From Eledone cirrhosa (taxonomy: Eukaryota > Mollusca > Cephalopoda > Octopoda > Eledonidae), in the NCBI GenBank assembly GCA_964016885.1, contig OZ024743.1:165153732-165217731 (forward strand): a stretch of 64,000 bases of DNA, read 5' to 3'. Of the stretch, positions 62,901-64,000 are shown in pieces; position 1 is the stretch's first letter; every line of letters starts with the position of its first letter. The notes below the pieces were generated by a model, which had not been told where the DNA came from, did no database searches, and saw nothing but the letters and a program-made list of their open reading frames with translations. The translations under genes were made by a program, and so were the position numbers.

Positions 62901-63074
62901 CTGGAAGAAATTAGATACTATATATTAACTAGACCACCAGTGACCCGTTGGGTCATATTCACTTAAAAATATCTTTTTAAAATCATGTTCACTTAAAAAT
63001 AATGTTTCAATAATTAAAATATACACAGACATGTATATAATATAAAATGAAATTGGAAGGCCCATATATCTCTC

Positions 63075-64000
63075 TATATATATAAAATTCTTTGTCTCTC
63101 TGCCTGCCTTTTCCTTATGCATTTCCAAACGGCTTGACCAAATCAAATCAAATTTTACAAGGTATTAGACCCCGGGAGTAACAACATATAATTTTTATTT
63201 GGATTAAAACAATATAACACTCTATCTAAAATAAGCTACTATAAACTATAATTAAACGGATATTTTATAACACGACGATAACGTCACATTTTGTATGAGA
63301 GTGTATATGTGACTCTGAGTGTGTGTGTGTTTGCGTGTTTGTTATGTTACGCTTTAGTAAGTTAATACACTCATCTTCATGAAAATATTTAATCAGATAC
63401 AGAGAATTAAACACACAATTTGGATGCTGGTTTACATACACATACACACACATTTATATACAACTATCTATATCTATATCTACATATAATATAAAAGATT
63501 TGAACTTCCATCATCCTTTTGAGAAACGTGGACCTGCTACTTCTATGCAATGGTACACACTTTACAGCTAGGGGATGATGAACCATCTCCTAGAGGTCAC
63601 TATTCTTGGAGGCAATCATCAAAGAGAAAATGCATTTATTCCCAAGATTCCTCTTATCGCTTCCTCTACCGAGCTGCCATTCAAATTCTCCAGACTTCAG
63701 TGCCCTGTTAGAGCCAGTTTTGCTATGACTGTATTTAAAGCTCAGGCTCAGAGTTTCAAAGTTGTAGAATTGAATACAAGAGAATCGCTTTTTACCAATG
63801 GGCAATTATATGTAGGTTGTTCACGAGTGGAAACACCTGGAAATGTTCATATACAATGCACAAACAGTAAAACGAAGAATCTGGTGTATCTGGAAGATTT
63901 TTTTTACTGTTTATTTTTTTGGAACACACACCACGGTCTCGCGTCATACTGTAAACCAGACAAACATCCAATACAGTCATTTTCTCTTCTACCGGTCTTC
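63075..64000 (+). mobile_element. Helitron remnant, internally deleted, runs off the window
   Basis: 63075-63300 (TCTATATATATAAAATTC-TTTGTC, CATTTCCAAACGGCTTGACC, GACCCCGGGAGTAACA) resembles a 5' end I associate with molluscan Helitrons. It passes after about 200 bp of low-complexity DNA into helicase coding sequence at about 63530, so the Rep domain and most of the helicase are missing. Confidence 0.55.
63525..63905 (+). pseudogene. Helitron PIF1-like helicase C-terminus
   Basis: Plus-strand translation in one open frame from about 63593 gives AFIPKIPLIASSTELPFKFS, RLQCPVRASFAMTVFKAQAQ and SFKVVEL, then LFTNGQLYVGCSRVETPGNV and KTKNLVYLEDF. These are the IPRIPL, FPV-x-AFAMTINK-x-QGQ, GQLYV-x-SRV motifs of the last helicase motifs in Helitron proteins. 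Conserved changes: TINKAQGQ reads TVFKAQAQ. LLCNGTHFTA just upstream (63520-63565) is followed by stops. No start Met, so it is absent from Met-based ORF lists. Confidence 0.85.

Noticed and set aside
60821..61192. Plus-strand frames of 123-124 codons opposite the LINE ORFs
   Set aside because: They are antisense shadows that recur in every copy because the sense frame is conserved; no independent family.
3318..62900. CEP89 as the identity of the coiled-coil gene
   Set aside because: Some N-terminal motifs (RLN, PWL, PLL) also resemble CEP89, but PLLTEYD, the LEADTLPE stretch and the later ATRKEV and SKDATERKL blocks follow the order of SCLT1.

Overview
This is a repeat-rich animal intron landscape, most probably from an octopus or a close cephalopod relative. 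The base composition is AT-rich. The repeats include tRNA-derived SINE heads and tails of the kind I know from cephalopods (ending ...AAAGTACCAGTAATGCACTGG, or starting TTACTCTTTTACTTGTTTC), many truncated non-LTR retrotransposons, a young Ty3/gypsy element, TTAA-flanked MITEs and long (TA)n/(CT)n tracts. No bacterial-type gene organisation is present.

The only host gene I can support runs along the whole window on the minus strand. Sixteen short exons between 62900 and 3318 have canonical GT/AG borders. Their phases chain without a break into about 434 codons of coiled coil. The conceptual protein matches, in order, my memory of SCLT1 (sodium channel and clathrin linker 1), a distal-appendage protein of the mother centriole needed for ciliogenesis. 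The window holds roughly its first two thirds. The extreme N-terminus lies to the right of 62900 and the C-terminal third to the left of 3318. Exons total 1.3 kb in almost 60 kb; everything else is intron and transposon.

Layout from left to right: 1-118 end of a Tc1/mariner-like transposase; 196-2762 non-LTR retrotransposon (RT with an embedded PHD-like zinc finger, called PHD-RT LINE here), minus; 3318-3466 exon 16; 3545-4365 second non-LTR family with an inverted 5' end; 5319-6278 exons 15 and 14; 6690-9255 degenerate plus-strand PHD-RT LINE carrying an endonuclease remnant and an unnamed repeat; 9265-9640 SINEs; 9700-10840 remnant resembling restriction-like-endonuclease LINEs; 11100-17757 two partial head-to-tail copies of a CCHC/AP-endonuclease/RT LINE; 18217-24827 exons 13 to 11 among repeats; 24945-26695 another copy with an inverted 5' end; 27625-29440 PHD-RT LINE; 30473-30787 seven identical 45-bp units made from a SINE head; 31119-31970 CR1-like LINE; 32860-41423 exons 10 to 7; 43075-45562 two PHD-RT LINE copies; 46624-49999 exons 6 to 4; 50289-55384 Ty3/gypsy element inserted in a LINE; 57620-62900 exons 3 to 1; 59783-62812 two LINE copies head to head; 63075-64000 Helitron remnant with a helicase C-terminus.

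I found no clear new host-encoded system. The most interesting signals are the nested transposon architecture of the introns, a MITE whose TTAA supplies intron positions +3 to +6 of a splice donor, a zinc finger embedded in an RT, two twin-priming-type inversions, and a SINE-head satellite with seven A-box-like motifs. Family statements come from memory; no database search was run.
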